A stretch of 5,060 nucleotides of DNA from Tissierella_A sp964489715 (GTDB lineage: Bacteria > Bacillota > Clostridia > Tissierellales > Tissierellaceae): assembly GCA_964489715.1 (NCBI GenBank), contig CAZBAK010000079.1, forward strand, positions 1 through 5,060. The letters run 5' to 3'. Below, piece by piece: positions 1 through 5,060 of the stretch. The notes beneath the pieces were generated by a model. The model worked only from the letters and a program-made list of their open reading frames with translations, had not been told where the DNA came from and made no database searches. A program made the position numbers and the translations under genes. The stretch's first letter is position 1. Each line of letters starts with the position of its first letter.

Positions 1-1425
1 AGCCCTTATCTCTTCATATCCTAATATTCTATCTAGTCTTGCCTTTTCAACATTTAAAATCTTTCCCTTTAAAGGAAGTATAGCTTGAAACTCTCTCGAC
101 CTTCCCTGCTTAGCACTACCACCGGCTGAATCTCCCTCCACCAGATAGATCTCCGTTATATCTATATCGTTGGATTGACAATCAGCAAGCTTTCCTGGAA
201 GGGTAGTATTGTCTAGGACACTTTTTCTACGAGTAAGCTCTCTAGCCTTTCTAGCAGCATTTCTAGCTCTTTGTGAACCAATTGCCTTATCCAGTATTGT
301 TTTAGCAAGTCTTGGATTCTCTTCTAGAAAACTATTTAAGTATTCATAGGTAGTTGATTCTACAATACCTCTCATTTCACTATTACCAAGCTTGGTCTTT
401 GTTTGCCCTTCAAACTGGGGTTCTCCAAGTTTTACTGATAATATTCCTGTAAGACCTTCCCTTACATCATCTCCTGATAGATTTTCATCCTTTTCTTTTA
501 GGATATTGTACTTTCTACCATAGTCATTCATAACCCTGGTTAAAGCTGTACGAAGTCCTGAAAGATGTGTACCACCTTCTGCAGTGTTTATATTGTTTGC
601 AAATGTGAATATATTTTCAGAATATCCATCAGTATATTGCATAGCAAGTTCTACTACTGCCCCGTCTCTTTCTGTTTCAAAGTATATAACTTCTTTTTGT
701 ATAGGGTTTTTATTTTTATTTATATATTCTACAAAGGATTTAATACCACCTTCATAGTAGAATTCTTTTTCTTTTCCACTTCTCTTATCTTCTATGGTGA
801 TCTTTACAGCCTTGTTTAAAAAAGCCATCTCTCTAAATCTAGCTTGTAAGGTATCAAAACTAAAATCTATACTTTCAAATATTTCCTTATCTGGTTTAAA
901 AGTAACCTTGGTTCCAGTAGTTGTACTTTCCCCTATAACTTCTAGTTCACTTACTGCAATTCCTCTTTCAAACTTTTGCCTATATTCTTTATTATTTCTT
1001 TTAACCTTTACAGTTAACCATTCTGATAGAGCATTTACAACACTTACACCTACTCCGTGAAGTCCACCTGAAACCTTGTAGGCTCCTCCATCAAATTTTC
1101 CTCCAGCATGTAGTATAGTTAAAACAGTTTCTACTGTAGACTTGCCTGTTTGTGGATGAATTTCTACTGGTATTCCACTTCCATTGTCTTCTACAGATAT
1201 GGAGTTATCTTCATATATTACTATATTTATAGTGTCACATATACCTGCTAAAGCCTCATCTATACCATTGTCTACAACTTCATATACCAGATGATGAAGC
1301 CCCTTAGGTCCTGTACTTCCTATATACATACCTGGTCTTTTTCTTACAGGATCTAGACCTTCTAATACCTGTATATCCGTTGCACCATAATGCCTATCGT
1401 TAATTATATCATTTTCCTTAGCCAT
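1..1425 (-). CDS. gyrB: DNA gyrase subunit B, 3' end beyond the window
   Basis: GyrB is the ATPase subunit of type II topoisomerase; with GyrA it introduces negative supercoils using ATP. The frame is open from an ATG at 1423-1425 to the left edge, giving 475 codons of a protein usually about 630-650 residues. The GHKL ATPase domain comes first: E49 (catalytic base by alignment with E. coli E42), N53, D80 in VEDNGSGIP, K110 and the lid GGLHGVG at 120-126. The transducer domain contains QTKTKLGN. The TOPRIM domain begins with YLVEGDSAGGSA (E430, D432) and reaches PLKGKILNVEKAR. D432 and K453 match E. coli D426 and K447, the usual GyrB quinolone-resistance positions, and both are wild type. The DxD metal site of TOPRIM and the C-terminus are missing only because the window ends. 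An in-frame TAG lies directly before the ATG, so no longer start is possible. The ATG lies inside the end of remB; an AAGAAGGG motif about 14 bases upstream is a rather distant ribosome site. Confidence 0.98.
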   Translation of the reverse strand, partial: MAKENDIINDRHYGATDIQVLEGLDPVRKRPGMYIGSTGPKGLHHLVYEVVDNGIDEALAGICDTINIVIYEDNSISVEDNGSGIPVEIHPQTGKSTVETVLTILHAGGKFDGGAYKVSGGLHGVGVSVVNALSEWLTVKVKRNNKEYRQKFERGIAVSELEVIGESTTTGTKVTFKPDKEIFESIDFSFDTLQARFREMAFLNKAVKITIEDKRSGKEKEFYYEGGIKSFVEYINKNKNPIQKEVIYFETERDGAVVELAMQYTDGYSENIFTFANNINTAEGGTHLSGLRTALTRVMNDYGRKYNILKEKDENLSGDDVREGLTGILSVKLGEPQFEGQTKTKLGNSEMRGIVESTTYEYLNSFLEENPRLAKTILDKAIGSQRARNAARKARELTRRKSVLDNTTLPGKLADCQSNDIDITEIYLVEGDSAGGSAKQGRSREFQAILPLKGKILNVEKARLDRILGYEEIRA

Positions 1426-1696
1426 CTATATTTTTCAATCCCTTCTTTTTGAATTTCTTCTCTATAGAATTTGAAGATATGCTAGATTCATATATCTTTA
1501 TCTCTCCATCCTCAGAAGCAAGTATATATGACTTCAACTCAGTCCTTGTTCGATGAGAGAAGGCAGCTTCTTTGTTTTTTTCTATAAAGCTTCTACTATC
1601 CTTGGATTTTAAGATAGTCTTAGAGTCGAATATCGCTATTATATTATCCTTGGGAATATAAATATCCTCACCTATATAAATACTAGTCTTTAACAT
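1418..1696 (-). CDS. remB: RemB-like DUF370 regulator, 92 aa
   Basis: This is a small protein of the RemA/RemB (DUF370) family, usually found between recF and gyrB in Firmicutes. In Bacillus subtilis RemA and RemB activate biofilm matrix genes, and RemA binds DNA as a ring-shaped oligomer; the role in this organism is inferred. Visible family features are the N-terminal strand segment IYIGEDIYIPKDNIIAIFD (residues 6-24) and the C-terminal block around KSYILASEDGEIKIYESSISS (about 55-75). B. subtilis RemB is about 81 residues, so this copy is slightly longer, with a lysine-rich tail (KKFKKKGLK) that could touch nucleic acid or simply reflect the overlapping gyrB leader. The ATG follows the recF TAG with no gap. 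A GGAGAG ribosome site lies 9 bases upstream, inside the end of recF. Its last 8 bases overlap gyrB, so recF, remB and gyrB are almost certainly one transcript with coupled translation. Confidence 0.88.
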   Translation of the reverse strand: MLKTSIYIGEDIYIPKDNIIAIFDSKTILKSKDSRSFIEKNKEAAFSHRTRTELKSYILASEDGEIKIYESSISSNSIEKKFKKKGLKNIDG

Positions 1697-2797
1697 CTAT
1701 CTTATCTCTCCATTTTTTATATTGAATATAGCCTTATTCAAATCAAGCATGCAATTTAGGTCTTCTTCTTCAGTAGTAGTTATAAATGTTTGTATATTTT
1801 TAAAAAATCCAGTTAAATAATTTCTTCTACTTTCATCTAATTCAGAAAATACATCATCAAGTAAAAGAACAGGATATGTACCCTTTTCTTCTTTTAAAAG
1901 TTCTACTTGTGAAAGTATCAATGAAAGAATTATAGTTCTCTGTTGTCCCTGTGATCCATAGGTCTTTGCATCTTTCTCATTTAAGTCTATTCCTATATCA
2001 TCCCTGTGAGGTCCTATAGAAGTTGTACAATATTCCATATCTCTTTCCAAGTTTTTTTTCATTAAATTTAAATAATTTTTCTCCATTTCCACTCTATCTT
2101 CTAATATAGGAACATTTGAAATATATTTTAAATTTAAATCTTCCTTTTCCTGGGTTATGTCCTTATGGATATTATAGGATATAGAGTTAAGTCTTTCAGT
2201 ATATTCATATCTATTTAAAATTATCTCACTAGCTATTTTAACTATTTGATTGTCAAAGACATGTAAGAGTTCTTTTAAGTCCTTTTTAAATCTACTTGAT
2301 CTAAGTAAATTATTTCTTTGGTAGAGTATCTTCTTATATTTATTTATATTATAACTGTAGACAGGTTTAATTTGGGAGATACCCATGTCAAGAAAATTTC
2401 TTCTCTCATGAGGACCTCCCTTAACTATTTTCAACTCTTCTGGAGTAAATAATACTACATTTAAACCACTATCTAGATCTTTAAAGCTCTCCAGTTCAGT
2501 TTTATTTATTCTTATTCTTTTAGCCTTGTCTCTATGAAGTTTTACTTCAATAAACTTAGAGTAATTTTCTAAATTTATATCTATACCTACATAACCTTCA
2601 TTTTTTGAAAAACTTATAATTTCCCTATCTCTATTAGTTCTAAAAGATTTTCCCGTAGCACATATATAAATTGCTTCTATAAGATTTGTCTTTCCCTGTG
2701 CATTATCCCCAATAAAAATATTTAGATTTTTATTTAACTTAAAATCTAAATTCTCATAATTTCTAAAATTTATAAGCCTTATATTCTCTACATTCAA
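1697..2797 (-). CDS. recF: RecF, DNA replication and repair ATPase
   Basis: RecF is an SMC-like ATPase that acts with RecO and RecR at single-strand gaps, helping RecA load at stalled or damaged forks. I chose the TTG at 2795-2797, giving 366 residues beginning MNVENIRLINFRNY. It lies 8 bases after a strong AAGGAG, and the N-terminus fits the family, which starts a few residues before the L-x-NFRNY motif. A GTG at 2804-2806 would add three residues (MYS) but overlaps the ribosome site itself. Numbered from the TTG, the Walker A motif is GDNAQGKTN at 30-38 with K36, the same number as the E. coli Walker A lysine. GPHRDD lies at about 262-267, the ABC-type signature SQGQQR at 282-287, and Walker B LLLDD with D314 and D315, followed by VFSELD. 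All ATPase motifs are intact and length is normal for the family. The gene is preceded by its own likely promoter and abuts remB. Confidence 0.96.
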   Translation of the reverse strand: MNVENIRLINFRNYENLDFKLNKNLNIFIGDNAQGKTNLIEAIYICATGKSFRTNRDREIISFSKNEGYVGIDINLENYSKFIEVKLHRDKAKRIRINKTELESFKDLDSGLNVVLFTPEELKIVKGGPHERRNFLDMGISQIKPVYSYNINKYKKILYQRNNLLRSSRFKKDLKELLHVFDNQIVKIASEIILNRYEYTERLNSISYNIHKDITQEKEDLNLKYISNVPILEDRVEMEKNYLNLMKKNLERDMEYCTTSIGPHRDDIGIDLNEKDAKTYGSQGQQRTIILSLILSQVELLKEEKGTYPVLLLDDVFSELDESRRNYLTGFFKNIQTFITTTEEEDLNCMLDLNKAIFNIKNGEIR

Positions 2798-2805
2798 ACT
2801 ATACA

Positions 2806-2811
2806 CTCCTT
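2806..2811 (-). promoter_or_regulatory. Ribosome binding site that decides the recF start
   Basis: The minus strand reads AAGGAG here, within TTAAGGAG. It is 8 bases from the TTG at 2797, an ideal spacing. The upstream GTG shares its first G with the last base of this motif and so has no usable spacing. This supports UUG initiation for recF. Confidence 0.8.
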
Positions 2812-2818
2812 AAGGCAT

Positions 2819-2836
2819 TAATAAAATTATTTATTA
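2819..2836. repeat. Short AT-only inverted repeat in the recF leader
   Basis: A perfect 7-base inverted repeat (TAATAAA / TTTATTA) with a 4-base spacer lies just downstream of the predicted transcription start and before the recF ribosome site. All pairs are A-T and no GC stem or U-run follows, so it is not a convincing terminator. It may be chance in AT-rich DNA. Confidence 0.35.
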
Positions 2837-2847
2837 CTAACTAATCT

Positions 2848-2876
2848 ATTATATCACATTAGAGTCTTTTAAACAA
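2848..2876 (-). promoter_or_regulatory. Probable sigma-A promoter for recF-remB-gyrB
   Basis: In the gap between the S4 gene and recF the minus strand carries a perfect -10 TATAAT (2848-2853) with an upstream TG at the extended -10 position (TGATATAAT). Exactly 17 bases further upstream is TTGTTT (2871-2876), a weak -35 matching three of six consensus bases. The expected start is near 2841, about 44 bases before the recF TTG. It suggests that recF, remB and gyrB can be transcribed independently of dnaN, as well as by read-through since no terminator is visible. This is a motif match only. Confidence 0.7.
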
Positions 2877-2895
2877 ATGTTCCTATAACTATTTT

Positions 2896-3111
2896 CTATT
2901 TCTTCTTTACTATAAAGGTCTCTCCATCTATTTCAACCCTATCGTCTTTTCTCAGTTTTTTACCTCTCATAGTACATACTTCTCCGTTTACCTTTACCTC
3001 TTCTTCACTTATGAGGATTTTTGCATGTCCACCAGTAGATGCTACTGATATAAGCTTTAAAAATTGATCTAATTTTATATATTCTGTATCTATACTTATT
3101 TCTTTCATCAT
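2896..3111 (-). CDS. yaaA: S4 domain RNA-binding protein, YaaA/RlbA type
   Basis: A 71-residue protein that is almost entirely one S4 RNA-binding domain, matching in length and sequence the B. subtilis YaaA (RlbA) protein encoded between dnaN and recF. It should not be confused with the unrelated E. coli YaaA. Family members are thought to bind RNA, probably rRNA, but the precise role is not settled. Visible S4 features are LDQFLKLISVASTGGHAK (residues 14-31), the turn EEEVKVNGE at 36-44, and the basic R49-G-K-K-L-R segment. A GD dipeptide seen in the B. subtilis protein (LYVGDVVEI) is DD here (LRKDDRVEI). Two ATG codons stand in tandem at the start. The AGGAG at 3118-3122 is 6 bases from the first and 9 from the second, so either is possible. 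That AGGAG overlaps the dnaN stop codon, and the gap from dnaN is 9 bases, so the gene should be co-transcribed and coupled with dnaN. Confidence 0.9.
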   Translation of the reverse strand: MMKEISIDTEYIKLDQFLKLISVASTGGHAKILISEEEVKVNGEVCTMRGKKLRKDDRVEIDGETFIVKKK

Positions 3112-3120
3112 TTATCTCTC

Positions 3121-4227
3121 CTAAAAATCATCTTGTGCTAATCTAACAGGCAGAACTAAATAGGTATAGTCATCTTCCTCTACTCCATTTATAATACATG
3201 GATTTAGACTACCCATAAAATTAAGCTTTATTTCATCATCTTCTATAGCCTTTATTCCCTCTATTATATATCTAGAGTTAAAAGCTATGTTTACATCTTC
3301 TCCATCAGTATCTGCATCTATGGATTCAAATACATTACCTACTTCAGTGTTGGACTTTATATTAAGAGTATCTCCCACTAGGCTAAGTTTAACAAGATTT
3401 GCCTTTTCTTCCTTGGCCAAAAGGGAGGCTCTTTCTAGAGAATTTTGAAATTCTTGTTTTTTTACCTTTACGCTTGTCTTGTGGTCCTCTCTTATAATAT
3501 CTTTATAGTTAAAGAATGGACCCTCTAACAATCTAGAATATATAACAGTTTCTCCAAGATTTACTATTATATGTGAAGGGGATACACTTATCTTTACGTC
3601 TTCTTCCTTATCATCTAGGATTTTGTTTAATTCAGTTAGGGATCTTCCTGGTATTATCATCTTGGTTTGAGCATCACTATCTATAGGAAGTTTTTTAAAG
3701 GCCAGTCTATAACCATCAAGTGCTATAAAGGAAATATGTCTTTCTTCTATTTCCACAAGGACCCCTGTAAGAGTAGGCCTAGTTTCATCCTGAGTTGTAG
3801 CAAAAACCGTCTTTCTAATTACTGATTTAAATATATCCATAGGCATAGTAAAGGAATCTCTTTCTACTAATATAGGTAAATCTGGATAATCCTCTCCTGG
3901 ACTTCCTGATATATTGAATTCTGAGTTTTCACATTGTATATTTATATTTGAATTATCTACTACTATAGAAACTTCTGCATTATCCAGCTTTTTAATTATA
4001 TCTCCAAATATTCTAGAATTAATTACAATAGAACCCTCTTCTATAACTTCACAGTCCATAAAGGATTCTATACTTATTTCTAGATCTGTTCCAGTAAGTT
4101 TTAATTTTCCATTTTTAGCTTCTAAAAGTATTCCATCTAATATTTGAAGAGTGGTTCTAGAAGAAATACTTTTTTGTACTATATTAATATGTTTTGATAA
4201 TTCTCTTTGATTTATTTTAAATTTCAT
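3121..4227 (-). CDS. dnaN: DNA polymerase III beta subunit, sliding clamp
   Basis: The beta clamp is a ring-shaped dimer that encircles DNA and holds polymerase III, ligase, MutS and other partners on the template. The 368-residue length is typical and fits three repeated clamp domains, roughly 1-120, 130-250 and 255-368. Conserved features include GSPGEDYPDLP near 108-118, ETRPTLTGV at 148-156, ALDGYRLA at 169-176, SRLLEGPFFNYKDI at 231-244 and the C-terminal YLVLPVRL at 356-363. The last two-thirds of these residues help build the hydrophobic pocket that binds clamp-interacting peptides; LPVRL corresponds to MPMRL in E. coli. A short acidic tail (AQDDF) follows. The ATG is preceded by AGGAG with a 6-base A-only spacer, a strong ribosome site. 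The gene starts directly after the predicted origin unwinding region, and a possible promoter overlaps that region. Confidence 0.98.
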   Translation of the reverse strand: MKFKINQRELSKHINIVQKSISSRTTLQILDGILLEAKNGKLKLTGTDLEISIESFMDCEVIEEGSIVINSRIFGDIIKKLDNAEVSIVVDNSNINIQCENSEFNISGSPGEDYPDLPILVERDSFTMPMDIFKSVIRKTVFATTQDETRPTLTGVLVEIEERHISFIALDGYRLAFKKLPIDSDAQTKMIIPGRSLTELNKILDDKEEDVKISVSPSHIIVNLGETVIYSRLLEGPFFNYKDIIREDHKTSVKVKKQEFQNSLERASLLAKEEKANLVKLSLVGDTLNIKSNTEVGNVFESIDADTDGEDVNIAFNSRYIIEGIKAIEDDEIKLNFMGSLNPCIINGVEEDDYTYLVLPVRLAQDDF

Positions 4228-4241
4228 TTTTTTCTCCTCTC

Positions 4242-4267
4242 TAGATAGATATATAGATAATAAAAGA
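4242..4267. other. AT-rich tract, probable unwinding element
   Basis: Twenty-six bases with only four G or C residues, made of overlapping TAGATA and TATA elements, directly follow the DnaA-trio on the dnaN side. Its composition and position fit the DNA that opens first once DnaA assembles. The exact edges are my estimate. Confidence 0.6.
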
Positions 4268-4295
4268 TAGTAGTAATAGTAGTAGGGCCTGTTAA
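4267..4295 (-). promoter_or_regulatory. Possible dnaN promoter inside the origin
   Basis: The minus strand has TTAACA (4290-4295, five of six matches to TTGACA), a 17-base spacer, and TACTAT (4267-4272, four of six matches to TATAAT). Transcription would begin near 4260, about 33 bases before dnaN. The spacer and -10 are also the GC cluster and DnaA-trio, so the match may be a by-product of the trio repeats. Confidence 0.4.
4268..4285 (+). other. DnaA-trio array
   Basis: The plus strand reads TAG TAG TAA TAG TAG TAG. Read 3' to 5' from the DnaA box side this is GAT, GAT, GAT, AAT, GAT, GAT: six consecutive matches to the DnaA-trio consensus 3'-[G/A]A[T/A]-5' that DnaA filaments bind as single strand. 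The array is separated from the perfect DnaA box by 12 bases that include GGCC, with the orientation known from B. subtilis. Confidence 0.85.
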
Positions 4296-4297
4296 TT

Positions 4298-4306
4298 TGT
4301 GGATAA
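4298..4306 (-). promoter_or_regulatory. Perfect DnaA box TTATCCACA
   Basis: The minus strand carries the exact nine-base consensus TTATCCACA, pointing toward the GC cluster, DnaA-trio and dnaN. It is the only exact match I found in the window. Its orientation and distance suggest that it anchors the DnaA filament that enters the trio. Confidence 0.9.
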
Positions 4307-4319
4307 GCTTCTTTTCCAT

Positions 4320-4333
4320 CTAAAGCCTAAAGC
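4320..4333 (+). repeat. Tandem heptamer, two copies of CTAAAGC
   Basis: Two perfect adjacent copies of CTAAAGC lie between the DnaA boxes. The second copy runs into AAGCTT, a hexamer that also occurs beside the perfect DnaA box (4305-4310). No known protein site is recognised; it may be chance. Confidence 0.45.
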
Positions 4334-4365
4334 TTAAGAAGATTAATAACATGTTGGTAACTATA

Positions 4366-4386
4366 TGGATATTAAAAAACTATCCA
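4366..4386. repeat. Inverted repeat formed by two DnaA-box-like sites
   Basis: TGGATA (4366-4371) and TATCCA (4381-4386) form a perfect 6-base inverted repeat around a 9-base A-rich spacer. The right arm is part of the one-mismatch DnaA box, and the left arm is part of TATGGATAT (4364-4372), which differs from the box at two positions. A minus-strand transcript of dnaA could fold here, but the stem is short and AT-rich and is not a good terminator. Confidence 0.5.
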
Positions 4387-4388
4387 CA
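4380..4388 (+). promoter_or_regulatory. DnaA box with one mismatch, CTATCCACA
   Basis: CTATCCACA differs from the consensus TTATCCACA only in the first base. It lies 9 bases from the dnaA stop codon, outside any coding sequence, and faces the opposite way to the perfect box 73 bases away. It probably contributes to origin binding or to DnaA-dependent control. Confidence 0.7.
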
Positions 4389-4397
4389 TTAACTAGG

Positions 4398-5060
4398 CTA
4401 ATCCCCCTTTAATCTGTCTATAACATAATCTATCTTTTCTTGTAGATCTTTATCCTCTGATAAATCTTTATTTATTTTATCACATGCATGAATAACTGTT
4501 GTGTGATCACGACCTCCAAATTCATCACCTATTTTAGGTAAAGATAGGTCTGTAAGTTCACGAGTTAAATACATTGCTATCTGCCTAGGAAATGCAATAG
4601 CTCGAGTTCTCTTTTTAGAAATAAAATCATCCATCTTTATATTGAAATTTTGAGACACTTCTTCTTTTATAAGGTCTACAGTGATTTCTTTTGGCTTATT
4701 ATTGGATATTATATCCTTTAGTGCTTCTTCAGCTAATTCTAAAGTTATGTCCTTATTTGTAAGAGAAGAATAAGCTACAACCCTTATAAGTGCACCTTCT
4801 AACTCTCTTATATTTGAATGAATTCTGCTTGCTATATATTCCATGATTTCATCCGGTACTTCTATATTTTCTATATTAGCTTTTTTTCTAAGTATAGCAA
4901 TCCTAGTTTCTAGATCTGGTGCTTGTATATCAGCTATAAGGCCCCATTCAAAACGTGATCTAAGCCTATCTTCTAGTGTAGGTATCTCTTTAGGAGGCCT
5001 ATCTGAAGAAATTATAATTTGCTTGTTGGATTCATGAAGAGCATTAAATGTATGGAAAAA
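4398..5060 (-). CDS. dnaA: Replication initiator DnaA, C-terminal half; 5' end beyond the window
   Basis: DnaA is the AAA+ protein that binds DnaA boxes and melts the origin. The frame is open from the right edge to a TAG at 4398-4400, giving 220 residues of a protein usually near 450. Numbered from the edge, Sensor I (QIIISSDRPP) lies at 14-23, box VII with the arginine finger (LEDRLRSRFEWG) at 29-40, and Sensor II (NIRELEGALIR) at 83-93. DNA-binding domain IV runs from about 126, with KKRTRAIAFPRQIAMYL and then the DnaA signature IGDEFGGRDHTTVIHAC at 177-193, whose GGRDHTT loop reads the DnaA box. The AFPRQ sequence, in place of ARPRQ of E. coli, is the normal Firmicute form. An internal ATG at 4842-4844 (the M of DEIMEYIASR) is not the start, because conserved AAA+ sequence continues upstream of it without a stop. 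Walker A, Walker B and the N-terminal DnaB/SirA-type interaction domain lie outside the window. Confidence 0.98.
   Translation of the reverse strand, partial: FFHTFNALHESNKQIIISSDRPPKEIPTLEDRLRSRFEWGLIADIQAPDLETRIAILRKKANIENIEVPDEIMEYIASRIHSNIRELEGALIRVVAYSSLTNKDITLELAEEALKDIISNNKPKEITVDLIKEEVSQNFNIKMDDFISKKRTRAIAFPRQIAMYLTRELTDLSLPKIGDEFGGRDHTTVIHACDKINKDLSEDKDLQEKIDYVIDRLKGD

Larger units (their letters stand above)
4228..4397. other. Replication origin (oriC) region between dnaA and dnaN
   Basis: This 170-base gap has no coding sequence but is dense in origin signals. Read in gene direction, it has an inverted pair of imperfect DnaA boxes next to the dnaA stop, a tandem heptamer, a perfect DnaA box, a GGCCC cluster, six DnaA-trio triplets and then an AT-rich tract ending at the dnaN ribosome site. 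In B. subtilis the same gap (incC) is where DnaA melts the duplex. Origins of this type are often bipartite, with more boxes upstream of dnaA; that part lies outside the window. Confidence 0.88.

Noticed and set aside
565..1060. Two overlapping plus-strand open frames opposite gyrB (565-819 and 794-1060)
   Set aside because: They lie antisense to well-conserved GyrB sequence, have low-complexity F/I/Y-rich or S/L-rich translations, and lack family resemblance.
1151..1159. DnaA-box-like TGTGGATGA (one mismatch) inside gyrB
   Set aside because: It encodes part of the conserved IHPQTGK segment of GyrB, so the protein explains the bases, and no other origin signal is nearby.
2703..2711. DnaA-box-like TTATCCCCA (one mismatch) inside recF
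   Set aside because: It encodes the IGDN start of the RecF Walker A motif and is isolated from the origin signals.
2806..2895. Intrinsic terminator between the S4 gene and recF
   Set aside because: Only an AT-only 7-base stem and short AT repeats are present; there is no GC-rich stem followed by a T-run on the minus strand.
3914..4147. Plus-strand open frame opposite dnaN
   Set aside because: It is the antisense of conserved clamp sequence, with a serine- and isoleucine-rich translation typical of a shadow frame.
4842..4844. Internal ATG as a dnaA start giving a 148-residue protein
   Set aside because: The same frame continues to the window edge with intact Sensor I and box VII motifs, so this is an internal methionine of a gene cut by the window.
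4843..5037. Plus-strand open frame opposite dnaA
   Set aside because: It lies antisense to the conserved AAA+ domain of DnaA, including Sensor I and the arginine finger region.
1..5060. A novel defence, mobile or secondary-metabolite system
   Set aside because: All coding capacity is taken by six recognised housekeeping genes in their standard order, and the gaps are at most 170 bases long.

Overview
The window is the dnaA-dnaN-recF-gyrB region that surrounds the chromosomal replication origin of a low-GC Firmicute. The gene order, read on the minus strand, is dnaA (5' end missing), dnaN, a small S4-domain gene, recF, remB (DUF370) and gyrB (3' end missing). AT-rich DNA, heavy ATA and AGA codon use, strong AGGAG-type ribosome sites and a remB gene between recF and gyrB suggest the class Clostridia or a close relative such as Tissierellia. 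The protein sequences do not let me name a genus with confidence.

Layout from left to right: gyrB (1-1425, first 475 codons), remB (1418-1696, 8-base overlap with gyrB), recF (1697-2797, stop codon directly abutting the remB start), a 98-base gap with a good extended -10 promoter, the S4 gene (2896-3111), dnaN (3121-4227), a 170-base gap (4228-4397) and the last 220 codons of dnaA (4398-5060). All genes lie on the minus strand. If replication starts in the dnaA-dnaN gap, dnaN through gyrB are transcribed in the direction of fork movement.

The most informative non-coding stretch is the dnaA-dnaN gap. It holds a perfect DnaA box, a short GC cluster, six consecutive DnaA-trio triplets and an AT-rich tract, in the same order and orientation as the basal unwinding system described for Bacillus subtilis. 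A second, one-mismatch DnaA box sits next to the dnaA stop codon and forms an inverted repeat with a weaker box-like copy.

Functionally the genes form one replication and repair set. DnaA opens the origin, the beta clamp (DnaN) tethers polymerase, RecF acts at gapped DNA, and GyrB with GyrA removes positive supercoils. RemB is a probable DNA-binding regulator and the S4 protein a probable RNA or ribosome binder. I see no mobile element, CRISPR array, RNA gene, defence system or clear intrinsic terminator, and no sign of an undescribed multi-gene system. The points worth a second look are the origin architecture, the recF start codon and the compact gene junctions.
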